From: Lingula anatina
Taxonomy: Eukaryota; Brachiopoda; Lingulata; Lingulida; Lingulidae
Direction of reading: 5' to 3'
Assembly (NCBI RefSeq): GCF_001039355.2
Contig: NW_019775471.1
Coordinates: 172,042-236,041 of the forward strand
Length of the DNA stretch: 64,000 bases
Position 1 is the first letter of the stretch. Every line of letters starts with the position of its first letter. Below are positions 1 to 12,100 of the stretch, piece by piece. The position numbers and the translations under genes are program-made. The notes beneath the pieces were generated by a model, which worked only from the letters and a program-made list of their open reading frames with translations, was not told the origin of the DNA and did not search any database.

Positions 1-52
1 GATTAGAAAAAAAAAAAAAAAAAAAAAAAAAACCCCCTGCACCCCCCTCATA

Positions 53-106
<54 letters not shown>

Positions 107-130
107 AGATCCCCCTGGATCCACCCCTGA
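1..130. repeat. A-tracts and fragment of a C-rich dispersed repeat
   Basis: Two long A runs surround a C-rich segment, and the stretch ends in GGATCCACCCCTGA. A similar end (GGATCCGCCTCTG) closes a repeat copy at 37337-37612. It is probably a fragment of the same dispersed family. Confidence 0.5.
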
Positions 131-480
131 CATCTATGAATTATTAGTAGCATCAATCCTATGTTGAGAAAATTGGGAGCAGTGTCACTTAATTTGTCCT
201 TTTATTTATAATGGTAAACCTGTAAATTGCTTCTTGCCCCCAATTTGTGTCCCTGGCGAGAGAAAGTGTGTGTATGTGTGTGTGTGTAATTGTGAAAAAT
301 ACTGAAAATAGCTGGAGAAGTCAATTGACCTTGTGACGTAAACTGTTGGTTTATTTTCGTAAGGTATGTATCACGCAAACCAAAATGTAACACAATTCGC
401 ACTGTTTGCTAAAACTCTCTCGAACCTTTCACTGGAAGCGCTCAGCTAAAAAAAAATTGTCCCAGACGAATTACTGTTTC

Positions 481-690
481 ATAAGATTTCTCGAAGAGAA
501 CTTTTATGAGAATGGGCATAGTGGAATTGGGAGTGAGCTTTTCGAAGAGAACTTTGATGAGAATTGGCAAAGTGGAATTGGGAGTGAGCTTTTTGAATTC
601 GGAGTGAGCTTTTTGAATTCGGAGTGAGGTTTACGAATTCGGAGTGAGGTTTAGAATTGGGAGTGTCGTTTGGAATTTGGAGTGCACTTG
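481..690. repeat. Short degenerate tandem repeat, GAATTSGGAGTGAGSTTT type
   Basis: The words GAATTGGGAGTGAGC and GAATTCGGAGTGAGC recur about every 20-55 bases. The array lies just past the integrase C-terminus of the adjoining Ty3/gypsy remnant, so it may be tandem repeats in that element's 3' untranslated region or LTR border. No coding function is proposed. Confidence 0.55.
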
Positions 691-3665
691 TGGGCCACCG
701 CATGTGTGCATCATAATACTCTTTTTGCATTTTTAATGATGTACTTAAACATTTCCTCACAATGTCATGAGCTGCAACCAACCTTTATCTGAATGTAGCA
801 GTATAACTATTAGGCTCTGGCAGCTCTAAGTCAGTCACTTGTAACATAAAACCAAAAGGTTGCCTAGTCTCTCTTCCTAACATCATCATATTGGGCGTAA
901 GGGCCGTTTGCCTATTGGCACAGCTCTTAATGCGCTAGTTAAGTGAGGTAGATGCACATCCCAATTATTAACACATTCCTCTAAAAAACATCTAATTGCT
1001 TTTTATAACGTACGATTGTACCTTTCTACCTGCCCATTGGAACAAGGCCGATAAGGAGTTGTGCGTGTTTTTTCTATGCCCATTAACATACATATCTTTT
1101 TAAAAAGAACACAGGTAAAATTGGCCCCTTGATCAGTATGTAAGTATGTCGGGCAACCAAATCGTGAAATAAAGTTGTTAACTATCATCGTACGAGGGTT
1201 GATTGATAAGTAGTGAGCCTCGCGTGGAAGGGATTAAGCAGGGATAGCCCTTTTCAGCCCTTCTATTCCCTGACTATTTAAAGGCGTGTAGCCGAAGTTT
1301 GGTGTCATTTGGTTAGTTTATGTCGACGAGGTAGCACTCTCAAATAAGCAAGGCAAGTGACTTTTGCAAAATGCCCATGCTCACAAGTCTGTCATTGCCA
1401 TGGCTGCAATCAACGAGTGTGGCTTTGAACTGATAGAACATCCACCTTATTCGCCTGATCTTGTTCCCTCTGACTATTATCTATTTCCCAAATTGAAAAA
1501 GGTCATTTAGGTACTCACTTTGTGTCAGATGAAGACGTCATACGTGAATTGGAGGGGTTTCTGAACAGCCAAGAGAAGGGCTTCTATAAAAGAGGCAAAG
1601 AGGCTCTCAAAACTCACTGGCAAAAGTGTATAGCTACTCAAGGAGACTATGTTGAAAAATAAAGCAAAATACTTGTAAAATGTGTACCCCTTCTATATGA
1701 GGCTCACTACTTATCAATCAACCCTCGTAGCTACTGTCTCTGTCGTTTGGTTAGGGATAGAGTATGCCTCTACCCATTTTGTAAACTGACAGACTAGCAC
1801 TAATATGTATTTATTTCCTACCTCGCTAGTGTTAAAGGGACCAAGGATATCCACATGTATTCTTTCACCCGGAGCACCTGCATGGTAATTTGTTAAGAGT
1901 GCTTTTTGATTTCTATTTACCTTTTTGCTTTTACAACAATCACTGCATGCTCGTACATACAATTTACAGTCAGTGTACCAGTGTACTGTACCAGTATGCA
2001 GATTGATATAATTTGAATAATGTTCTTAAAATCCCTTGGGGACCAACAGACACAGCATCATGCCATAACCTCAACACCTCATTTCTCAATTCCCTGGGCA
2101 CTATATAACAAGGTATCACTGACTTTTGATTTTGCCATTGATAATACAGTATACCATTTTTCAAAAGTGGCAGCTGTAAATTTGTCCAGTAGTATTTGAC
2201 AGCTGGTGATTGAAGGCTGATTTCCCTTTTGTTAGGCTGTTAATCATTCTCAATTCAAAATAAAATAATCTTCATATCAGGGTCTTCTTACTGCTTTTGT
2301 CTAAGTTGCTCATGAGAAAGCATCGATAATAACTGAATCCCACAACTAGATTGAACTGTTCTAACTGATAATGGGATGATATCGTCGTCTTCAATAAACT
2401 CTCCCCATTATTCTTCTATTCGTTTACAATGGCGACATCCCTTGCATGGGAGTTTACTAACATCGCAGCCGTCTATGTATTGATCGCAATATGGGTGTTC
2501 TTGGGGAATGCGAGATAATGCATCGGCATTGGTATGTTTACCTCCTGATCTGTAAACAATTCTAAATCTAAATTGGGATAGCTCTTCTATCCATCTTGCT
2601 AACATGCCAGTCAGGAACTTAAATAGCATTAACCATGCTAGACTACTATGGTCTGTACGAACTAAAAATTCCCTGCCTAACAGATAATGTCTATACTGAC
2701 GAACAAACCTAACAACAGCTAGCATTTCTTTCTGTGCAATATTTCTTTTGATTTGGAGATAACAGATGGCTACCATAACTAATCACACGCTCTTCCCCAT
2801 CTTGAATTTGCAACAGTTCAGCACCGATAGCTTCATTTGAGGCATCCGTATCTAAGATAAACATGCCATTGTTTCTTGGAAATGATAAAACTGGACTGAA
2901 AACTAATGCCTGTTTTAAACGTGCAAAGGCCTCCTTTTGTTTTTCTTCCCATTTAAAACGTATGCTCTTACTTATTAAAACATACAATGGCTGTGCTATG
3001 CTCGCAATATCCTTAATATGTGCTCTATGATAATAACTAAAAACCGCTCTACCTTTTTTTTCACTTCTCACTTTGGTGTAGGCCAGTCTTGTACCACTTT
3101 TACACTATCTGGATTAGCTGATACACCATTCTCGTGTACCACCTGTTTCTGAAATAAATTACACTTCTTTGCTTTTAAATTCAGACCATGTACGCGAAAC
3201 CGCTTAAACACCATGAACAGATTTTCCAAGTGTTGCTCAAAACTCCTACCCAAAACAACAATGCCATCTAAATAAGCCAAGACATGCTTCCAGGTTAATC
3301 CTCTAAAGACTAAATTGATTGACTTTTGGAATGTGGCTGGGTTCTTACAAAGACCAAAAGCAAGTCTCTTGAATTCAAATAAGCCATATTTTGTGACAAA
3401 TACCGTTTTTTTCTCGACTCTGCTCATCTATTTCGATTTGATAGTAACCCCAGGGCATGTCCAACGTGCTGAACCAACATGTGTCAGATAATTCATCCAC
3501 ACACTCCTCAATTCGTGGAATGGGATAGACATCCTTTACTGTGATCTTATTTAGTGCCCTGTAGTCCATACAATGCCTAACTGACCTACCTTTCTTTCTA
3601 ACTTACACGGGCGGTGAAGCCCATTCAGAAGAAGAAGGTTGTATAACATCTGACGCTAGCAATTT
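690..3665 (-). pseudogene. Decayed Ty3/gypsy retrotransposon pol (RT, RNase H, integrase)
   Basis: Read on the minus strand, the order is reverse transcriptase, RNase H, integrase, as in Ty3/gypsy pol. RT runs from about 3660 to 3070 and includes MDYRALNKITVKDVYPIPR and the polymerase box as YLDG instead of YLDD, so one catalytic Asp is lost. RNase H motifs are FILDTDAS and LVRTDHSSLAWL (about 2880-2600). Integrase keeps a degenerate zinc-binding region (2150-1920) and the acidic residues in HVDILG, HTDQG and GQVERYN (about 1860, 1135, 1030). A stop near 3608, frameshifts near 3420, 3070 and 2740, and a mariner insertion at 1191-1729 break it. Neither gag nor an LTR was recognised. It is inactive; assignment to Ty3/gypsy is firm, finer family is not. 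Confidence 0.9.
1191..1729 (+). mobile_element. Short mariner-type element, internally deleted
   Basis: The element is flanked by TA on both sides (1191-1192, 1728-1729). It has inverted ends of about 29 bases that begin CGAGGGTTGATTGATAAGTA. The interior keeps the C-terminal transposase region on the plus strand, with the mariner hallmark HPPYSPDLVPSDYYLFPKLKK-like block at about 1440-1500, followed by a stop and frameshift. At ~535 bp it lacks the N-terminal DNA-binding part of a full mariner (about 1.3 kb). It lies inside the integrase of the Ty3/gypsy remnant, so it inserted later. Confidence 0.9.
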
Positions 3666-3669
3666 ATCT

Positions 3670-4613
3670 AGATGGGCTTCATCTTCGGACTCGAAGCCAT
3701 ATGGGGTGCGTCTCATTTTTTGTTTAATTGGGTGAGACGATCATCGTGTCACCTAACATGGCACATCCCAGACTACTATTCCCGCTCTACCAGCTCACGT
3801 GATCAGGACGCGCCACATCAAGGCACATATTACAATACCCCCAGTATGTCGGTGGTGTCTACCATTTGGTATTGCTGATGTAAGTTATATTTTCTCCACT
3901 CTGAGGCCATGTTAATCGGCATATCATTTTCTTAGATATGAGGGCCGTGTAACCATTTAAATGTTGTTTTTTTTTTTTCATTTTTAGAAAGTATCCATGT
4001 CACTTGTTCTAGTTTATTATAGTTGTCTTTCCTGTAGATATTACAATGTGGGATTCAACACATAACATTATTTGTGTGTTAAAAATGAAAAGTTGCCCTT
4101 GCCAAGAATTGTTTTAAGATTATTTGGTTATCTCTTTGTATTTGTTATCATCTTTTATCTCATTGGGTTTTACAATTTGTCATTTTTCATCAGAAAAGGC
4201 GTGTTGGTTTTTATCATATAGTGAATGTTCGTTACTCCTGGAGCATGAGTGTTGACAAACGAAATAATGTCTTCCCTAGCCTTCGTTCTCTGTGTTCGTA
4301 GTTATAGTATCGCTTTGCCCTTTTTTCCCGCTTAGGGATACATCCATAGATTATATTCAGTATACTTGAACTACCCTCTTTAGACACCTTGACAAAGTTA
4401 TCACAGAATAAGGTACTTCATTTAACTACTATTTGAAGGCAGACACTCACCGATATCCGACTTTCATCCCCGCATCTATCCAATACAAAAAACAGTTCAT
4501 ATTGTATGGCGAGGAGAGCATGTGCAATAGTCAAGTGCAAAAAAAAAAAAAAAAAAAGTACGGATCACTGATTTTTTTTAATTAAAATGATTCATTGGAA
4601 AGTAAATTATAAT
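3670..4613. other. Noncoding stretch upstream of the TNF-like exon
   Basis: I see no convincing exon here. There are A/T-rich tracts (poly-T at 3969, poly-A at 4540) and no clear LTR for the adjacent retrotransposon. An upstream exon of the TNF-like gene could be hidden here, but I could not identify one. Confidence 0.5.
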
Positions 4614-4646
4614 GCGAGGGGGCTACTGCGTCGTGTATTACCAACT
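4614..4646 (+). repeat. 33-bp partial copy of the TNF-like exon
   Basis: This stretch matches 4877-4909 inside the TNF-like exon with two mismatches and lies 263 bases upstream. It covers the segment encoding GGYWVVYCQ. Neither flank continues the similarity, so it is a short local duplication and not a second exon. Confidence 0.8.
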
Positions 4647-4797
4647 ATCCAAAATGAAATAAAAAATGCAAATCTATTATCATTCCAGCTGAAGATGTAA
4701 CCTGGCCAGGGAATGACCTGAACCAAAGTTAATAATTGTTAATTAATATAAATCAATGCAATAGCCATGTGAAGTGATGTTATTTCTTATGTTTTAG

Positions 4798-5162
4798 TTT
4801 TTTCCTGGAAAAACTCTCCAAATACTGACATGAAAGGCGTCATATATGACAAGAAGGACAACAGTTTACAGGTGCAGCGAGGGGGCTACTGGGTCGTGTA
4901 TTGCCAACTGCGTTTAAACGTTCCAACGGATGTTCCAGATGGCGATTTTTTTTGCAACATCCAAAAAAAGGAGGGAAACGATTGGGTAAATATCCTTACT
5001 AATCCTACATACACGAGGGATGAAATATCTTGTTTCTCTGTATCAGAAATAATGTATCTTAAAGAAAATGACAGCGTGAGAGCTGCTGTTTCACATGAAC
5101 AGTACATTGTGAAAGACCCTAAGCGTAATTCGTTTGGTTTGCACAGGGTGTCATCAGACTGA
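4798..5162 (+). CDS. TNF-superfamily-like ligand, C-terminal exon (partial)
   Basis: A polypyrimidine tract and AG at 4796-4797 open an exon that reads to a TGA at 5160-5162. It encodes about 121 residues. It starts with a Trp-containing strand (FSWKNSP), then GVIYDKKDNSLQVQRGGYW and VVYCQL, and near the end LKENDSVRAAV and FGLHRV. This spacing matches the TNF homology domain jelly-roll: A strand Trp, G-x-Y-x-VYxQ, and a late L-x-x-x-D segment with a terminal FG strand. TNF ligands are type II membrane or secreted trimers that bind TNF receptors. The membrane anchor and stalk exons are not visible upstream. C1q-type jelly rolls are the main alternative, but the W-to-YxVYCQ pattern favours TNF. 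An AATAAA at about 5363 could serve as a polyadenylation signal. Confidence 0.7.
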
Positions 5163-6594
5163 GTTTATAAATACTGGAGAGATTATACCTTTATCTGTGA
5201 CGAAAAGACTACCTATCTGGGGACCGCAGTCGGCATTCCAAATCAACGTCAACATATAAAAACTGAAAGAATGCATGTACATGTAGCAAACGGCTAAAGA
5301 GAGGTCAAGTTAACAAATGTTTTCGCAAAAATTCTCTCTAAAATAACCATGTGTGGTCAGAAATAAATGTGATGGATACTTGTATAATTAACCGTCATAT
5401 AATGATACTGAGATATATAAATATGTAATACACGTGTATATTTGACTGTCATATCATGAAATTGGAAAGTTACAATAGCAATGTTTAATGGTTCTCAGTT
5501 TACAATAATATTCATTTAATTCATGTTTGTGATTCATTACATATTTGGCCGTTTTATATTATCAATATTCGATAAATGTATACTACATTTCATATGACAC
5601 AGTGGTTTGTCATCAATGATTGATTATAAATTCATTTAATTTTTTTAATGTTTCTTCTTTTAGTTTTTTTTTTTAAGTTGATTAAGCTGTTGGGAATTTT
5701 AGAAAATAATTATATTGCCCAGTAGCTAGTTTGATTTATTCTTTATCTTTCAAGGAACGCTCCAGGCTTTCGTAGATTGCATATGGATATGCACAATATA
5801 TGTATCGTAATTATACCAATGCCGCCTCTTTTGAACATTTATATTATATTATATTATATTCATCTCGCTATAAAAATGTCATCTCTCTGTATAAATAGTA
5901 TTTGAGAGAAACGTGTAAAGTAGAGAAATAAAATAATTTTATCAAACACCCTTCTTGCCTTTTGACTCCATCTGAAGCCTACCAGGAATGCAATGAATAT
6001 TTAACTCCTTGATTCGTACAAACTATTCTACGAGAGGGTTGACTAATTGTGTTCACTTACAACCAAAGAAAGTTTGAGCAAATTGTGACGACAACGATTG
6101 ATTCAAAAACTCGGTTGAGGAGAAAGGATTAGGGTTTAGATCATTAACTCTGGATATAAGTGAGGATTTAACTGAAAGTGTTAAAAGCGCCTGTCCATTA
6201 TTCAATACCAGTGACCAGACAGCGACTTGGCTTGCATTAACTCCACATTCAAACACTCTGTTATACACGTTGATGTACCTAGACATAAAGCCATTGAGGG
6301 CAAATAATCAGCCATGTGCGTGAGCTTCAAATAGATGATGACCTCTCTTTCCTTTTACATGTACCATGACAATACATTCAGTTGAAAAAAAGAATGGTTT
6401 AAAACAAACTAATTGCGAAAAATACGCTAAACATTTATTGTAAACAATTCTGATACAAGGCTGTATAGCGTTCTGGCATTTTAATCTCAAATCTGTCAAA
6501 CAAATGATGTTACTATGAAAAATAATCTTATGCCTTCCTTCATTCATTTTCATACTTTGAAAGTATTCATAAGGTTAATAACAATAACTCAAGA
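5163..6594. other. Noncoding AT-rich stretch between the TNF-like and HSD-like exons
   Basis: The first part is probably 3' untranslated sequence of the TNF-like gene, with candidate AATAAA signals near 5363 and 5927. A short ATATT run occurs at about 5840. No further exon or transposon end was recognised. Confidence 0.5.
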
Positions 6595-7088
6595 TTATTC
6601 AATTACCTTGACTTTTATATATTTGGCCTTATTTAAAGGGATAACAACTGTTCGTATTAGATATATTCCACAAATGATACATTGTGAACAATTCATAGAA
6701 ATGTAACAAAACCCATTATTGACCAAAACGAATAGTTTTGGATATTTTAAGCTTAAAAAGTAACTTGCAAGGTGTCTAGGAGAATAATAGAATAAATAAA
6801 TAAATAAAGACATAATGGATTCATTGATACTTCTTGGCTTCTTATATTCGATGATGGTACTAATATAAGTAAAGTTTTTTCGCAACATATCATCAGCAAG
6901 TTTTGGAAATAACGTCCGAATGAAGATGTAAATTCTGGAAGAAACTGTGACGCCGGTGTATATTTCATACTGCCTTGTCACTGTTGCTTGAATAATCTCC
7001 ATGGCAACATCACGTGGGTCGAACTTGTGAGAAGAGGAAGCTTTTGCGCCTAAAAGGGAATTGACTGCCTCCACCGCGTTGCCTGTTC
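6595..7088 (-). CDS. 11-beta-hydroxysteroid dehydrogenase-like SDR, last exon only
   Basis: On the minus strand an acceptor (TTACAG, AG at 7090-7089) opens an exon with a phase-1 start. It encodes TGNAVEAVNSLLGAK, then DPRDVAMEIIQATVTRQYEIY, then a hydrophobic stretch and LFPKLADDMLRKNFTYI. The A-x-x-I-x-x-x-x-x-RQ-x-E-x-Y pattern and the hydrophobic C-terminus match the end of 11-beta-HSD-type short-chain dehydrogenases, ER enzymes that use NADP(H) on hydroxysteroid or carbonyl substrates. The catalytic YxxxK and the Rossmann motif would lie in earlier exons, and I see none. The frame stays open to 6595, about 75 residues beyond the usual family end, so the true 3' end is uncertain. It is orphaned between a Tc1-like element and intergenic DNA and may be a gene fragment. 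Confidence 0.6.
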
Positions 7089-7149
7089 CTGTAATTAATT
7101 GATTGGTTAAATAAATAATTAATCACTTAATACCAAGAACTGCTATTAC

Positions 7150-7150
7150 G

Positions 7151-7221
<71 letters not shown>
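7150..7221. repeat. Poly-A plus (TA)n microsatellite
   Basis: An A run passes into about 30 TA repeats. The Tc1-like element beside it starts exactly at the end of this array, consistent with its TA target preference. Confidence 0.95.
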
Positions 7222-7225
<4 letters not shown>

Positions 7226-9061
7226 CTTGACATTTAATATGGAATATTTCAGTTTCGAAGGTATGCCTAGGTAAAAATTGCATTCTTTTTTCAAAAAACT
7301 CCGATCTCATATAAGATATGTGAATGGAGAAGTGTGTAGTCAGGTGTGTCGCTTCCAATTAACTGAATACCAGGTTAGTTGCGCTGCTGCATTATGTAAT
7401 ATGCAGTGATTTAATTGGGTAGTGCTCCTTTGGGCAGGTCAAAGCTTGGCTTTGGCAAAGCATGGTTCTGTCAAAAAAGTATCCATATGTCGGCAACTAC
7501 TGCATAGAAGAATTTGAAATTCTGCATGCAGGTGGTCGGTTTTGCAAGGTGTAAAATGAGCTATGCAGTGCTCTGCATATTTGTTTATCTGTGGCAGAAG
7601 GGCGCGAAAAAGACAGACATTGCCAGACAGATAATTGCGCCAAACGAAACGGTCCGCACAGTTTTATAGAGTAATGCCCAGACTGATGTACCTACACAGA
7701 GGCCACAACCAACGTACTGAAATCTTACCACCAGGGTACAGGACCCACTGTCTGTCGGGATATGCTATTGCAACTAAACAAAAACCACCCAGTCCGTTCA
7801 GATTGAGGGGTAAATTGCCACCAAAACGCATTTTTCAAGGCCCTTAGCGAACACCAAACTGGTTTTAGCTGGGTAGAATACCAGACGACCTCAGGGGAAC
7901 CCACTGTAAGCAGCAAAACATCGTTGTATGTTTCTCTAATGAATTGGGGACCCTGATCGTTTCTGAGTTGATCACTGAAACTTCGTGACTTTCTTTATTG
8001 AGGTCAGATTTCACCAGTACCGCTCAACCAGTCAAGACAGAGTTTACAGACATCCAGAAGAGGCCAACGACTAAGCGTGTGCCGCGTCTAAAGTGACAAA
8101 GGTCATTAACAGCGTCAGTAATTGGAGTGGATACCACATTGGTGCCAAAATACCAATGATGGTCATCCACGAAAACCTGAACCAGATCAAATAAAGGAAT
8201 AATCTGAGAACCACTTGACTATCATTTGATAGGCGGCACCTTAGGAACAATTTTAGGTTGCACGGTGGAATTCCCGGTACACACATAGCACTTTTAATAG
8301 CAGATTACTTACAAAACCAAGGGAATGAGCAGCTACCTTGGTAATCAAAATCGCCATATTTGAACCACATAGACCATATGTGTGTAACAGACGGACTCTC
8401 TGGTTGTGTAAAATTTTATTGCTACAACTAAAATTTTCACCCTGTAATAAAGGTGAGATATAATTAAATAAAATGACATACAACAAATAACTTATAATTC
8501 TAAAGTTTACCTCTATGATAAGGAAATNCCGCCACATTTGAACCACATAGACAATATGTGGGTAGGCCATTACTCACCGAATCAATGGCCTACATGTCCT
8601 ACAACAAAACTGGACCAAATTGGACAGATTTTGACCGATGCCTGGAATGTTATTCCAGATTTAACTCTAAAAACCTAACCCAAGGAATGCCTTGCCCCTT
8701 GACAGCGCTGGTAGCAGACAGAAGAGGTCAAGCGTAACAGCGACCGTTACTGTGACTAGACACTGACATGGGGGTTCTTTGTGAGGCGTGTAACTCTTTT
8801 ACAGAAAATAATTTGGAAAATATGGAGATCCAAAATATCTCTTTTAATTGTTGACGTATGACATAGAATAGGCAATGTGTTTTTGTTTGCTTCTCTGGCA
8901 AATTCCATTAATTAACTGAAGACACAATGACATCAAAAGGATAATTAAAAGTTATTAAAACCCAATTTTAAGCCTTATTTTCATTTATCAGTCAGCAAAA
9001 TAGGAAAAAACTGATGAAAAATGATTTGGAAAAAAATATTCCATATTAAATGTCAAGTCTG
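7222..9061 (+). mobile_element. Decayed Tc1-like DNA transposon with paired inverted ends
   Basis: Inverted ends of about 28 bases starting CAGACTTGACATTTAATATG lie at 7222-7249 and 9034-9061, each flanked by TA. Plus-strand fragments between them match a Tc1 transposase read in broken frames: RTVYRVMPRLMYLHRGH near 7655, RVYRHPEE near 8040, MMVIHENLNQIK near 8160, HIALLIADYLQNQG near 8280, PHLNHIDNMW (SPDLNPIEHLW-like) near 8535 and LDQIGQILTDAWNVIPDLT near 8610. Many stops and frameshifts make it inactive. The segment around 8346-8385 recurs at 8525-8565 beside an N at 8527, which points to a local assembly duplication. Confidence 0.85.
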
Positions 9062-9148
9062 TATATATAAACCAATATACACATTTTGAAGGTGTGAACA
9101 TTTTTAAAAGACTGCAATTAGTGCGGCAAATTAAAAATGGCTGCTCAC

Positions 9149-12100
9149 CTTGACACCTGCCTACAGCGCTAGGCATGTAATCAGCTCCTCCAAGTACCCG
9201 TACTTGCCACGCCCAGCCAGTTTTGGCGTTACATTCAAATACATCAGACCCTCCGGTGTATGTCTGACCATCGCCACACCTCATGTAGCAGAACTTCCCT
9301 TGGTCAAGGTCGGTGCAAGCTTTATGGCCACCCTGTGGGGCCTGGAGGTCATTGCTTTTGCAGTCGCCAGTGGCTGTTAACGATGGTGACATGAATACAT
9401 TAAAATATATGCGTAGGAATGCATGATTATATAAAACCAAAAGCGTCTAGTTTCTGAAATTGTTTAAATCTCAATTCGATTTTACTGAAGAGAGCCAGCA
9501 TCAAAATCATCATGAGGAATCATAAAGATAAGTTCTTAAATAACACAACCAGGTCAAAAGGTTACACATATATAGAGAGTGAGAGAGCTGCCGCCGACTG
9601 TGAGGCAGTTATTTTTACCTGGAAAATAAACTGATCTTACGTTCACAATTAGGCAGTGGTATGTACTTCCATTCGTAGGGTGACGAGCAGACGATAGGTG
9701 TGCTGTTTGAGGACTTGTAACCTCTGTCACACAGGTAGTTGACGTGATCACCATAGCACAAGGAGGCAGACGTGTCAGGATAGCCGTTCACGATGAAACG
9801 TGCCATTCCACAGCATTCTAGAGATATTGAAAAACATGCTTGGTTATAACATGCCCGACATTAGTTTCTATACAAAGGGTCTTTTATAGTAAAATATCCA
9901 CACCGTTTGCACGGCATTGGGACAGAATTAATCGTACATCAGGAATTAGATATGTCAATCAAAATAATAAAACCAACACATATGACGTAAACTAGTGCAA
10001 GATATAAAAACCAACAAACTGCATCTCACAATGTACCCTTTTAAGGTCAATTGAATCCGTGTAGGCAAGAGCCGCCATAATTGTTCCACCCGACCAGAAC
10101 AGATAATTTGGTTATTAAATCGGTGTCGTTTTCCTTACTTACTTTTGCACTGCGGCTCCTCGTCTGTGAAAGTACCGTCAGGCTGACATGTTCTTACCAG
10201 ACTTCCGCCGACCAGTTTGTGTTCCGGTAGACAGTAATACTTCACTTGTTCATTTTCATTTATTCTTGCAACGGATACCGAGCTCATGGCCCCAGGTACA
10301 TTGTGTACTTGACAAGCTAGGATAAAAAACACAACGTGTTCCAATAGTAAATACATGAATTTAAAAATGAAGATTGAAGTAAATTGACATGGTTATGAAA
10401 GCGCCATCAAACGAAGGGCCATTTGTTTTCTCTTTGTTCTAAACGAGTTATAATTGCAGATTCTTATTTGTCCCGTGAGATAAAAGCACAGACGGATTAG
10501 ATTACAAATAGCATCATATCTTTAATTTGATTATTATTTTGAATTTAGTTACAACAAAACACACCAATGTTTCCATAACTTAATTTAAAAACAATGAAGA
10601 AAAAGTGGAAAGTCACATTTTGACGTTATTGAATCTTTATAACAGTATTTAATAGGAAAAAAACAATTGCTAATTATATGTATAACTTCTTCACTCAGAT
10701 AAGAAATATCTAGTGAGATAACCTAATACGATCCTACTCACTAGGGCACTGTCCCGGGAAGCAGAGTTCAGTTTGTCTATCATCTCCAGGGCAGGGTTTA
10801 CCAGCGCCAACAGGTTTTGGGTTATTACATACACGAGTACGGGTCCTCAGACCTTGACCGCAGGTCGCAGAGCAGGAACCCCATGGTTTCCAGAATCCCC
10901 AAGCTCCATTTACTGAAAGTGTGCGTTTTAATTTAATAAAAATTAATACAAAGAATAGGCAGTTGCATGTTATTGCCAATTTTAGCTGTAGACATACCGT
11001 TTAAAAGCGGGGCGTTTACTATGACATGTTGCTCTTATTCATTTGCTTTGTCACCCACGTCAAAATAAACAAAATTAAAACTTCGGTAGGCGTCTCGTAC
11101 CGTACACGAAAAGGGAAAAGCATACACATGGTGAGGTCTATATGAGGTTTCTTAATAGCTTAAATTACGAAAAATCATCAAAATGCACAGTTATTTCATC
11201 ATTTCTTCCTTGGCACGAGGGAGAGGGGGTGCTGTATTGGTGAAGGCATTTTAATCCGCCCTCATCCTGAGACTAGCAAAGAACTGCAGATGCAGCATTT
11301 CGATGATTATAATATATACGACACACAAAGTCACAAAAGTTACCGACATCGACCTACCTGGATCAAATTCACATACAAAATTATGCGTGCGGCTACAGGG
11401 GAAATCGTGAAAACCGTCGGTTCTGAAAACATTCAAAAGTATACAATCTTCCTGAGTGTTTTGAAAGTTATCGGGTTGATCACTAGCCCATAGATATCTG
11501 GCAACGCTGACACCGGTCGAGTACCATATCCAGTTATTTCTTCCATTGGTGTCCTTACCATCCAACCAAACTGACGGACCTTCAAAAAAGACAATTAGAA
11601 AACTGCTTATCTTAAATACCATACATAATTGAAACATAAGTGGGTATTTGTGATTGGAACAAAACATTGTGATTTTATTGATCAAAACTAATGCTAAATT
11701 ATTTTAACAACGTTAATGTCGTCAACATTTATGATTAAATATGTCAATTCCATTCTCTACTGTATGTCCGTCCGTGCATGTGTAGCACCTGGACTTGGCT
11801 GGTCTTAACCAGTAGGTGTTAATGTATATACAATGCTTAAAATACTCAACACTATCGTTATGTCGCTTTAGCCTAGGTTACATTTGCCATGCAATGCCAG
11901 TACGGAGTTCATGTACTGTCCGTTTATCCCTCTTAGTGGGGCGTCTGTTCGGAGGCGGGAGATGACCGTTCGAAATTGTTCGAAAGCGTACGGCTTCACG
12001 GCGTCAGTATATTGTATGATTTTGCCAAGCTAAAACTTTTGTCAACTTTTGAAAACTTATGCCCGCAGCAATATCATAGCTGGTTATGCAAAGTTCCTGA

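Noticed and set aside
3672-3878. Plus-strand frame upstream of the TNF-like exon
   Set aside because: Its first part is the antisense of the reverse transcriptase start (DKLLASDVIQPSSSEWASPPV) and the rest has no recognisable domain.
7146-7358. Frame rich in IYIYIY
   Set aside because: It is translation of the (TA)n array.
8988-9148. Read-through of lectin gene 1 past its last sushi exon to a stop near 8988
   Set aside because: A good GTGAGC donor is present, and the sequence after it is AT-rich, lies mostly within the Tc1-like element and shows no domain.
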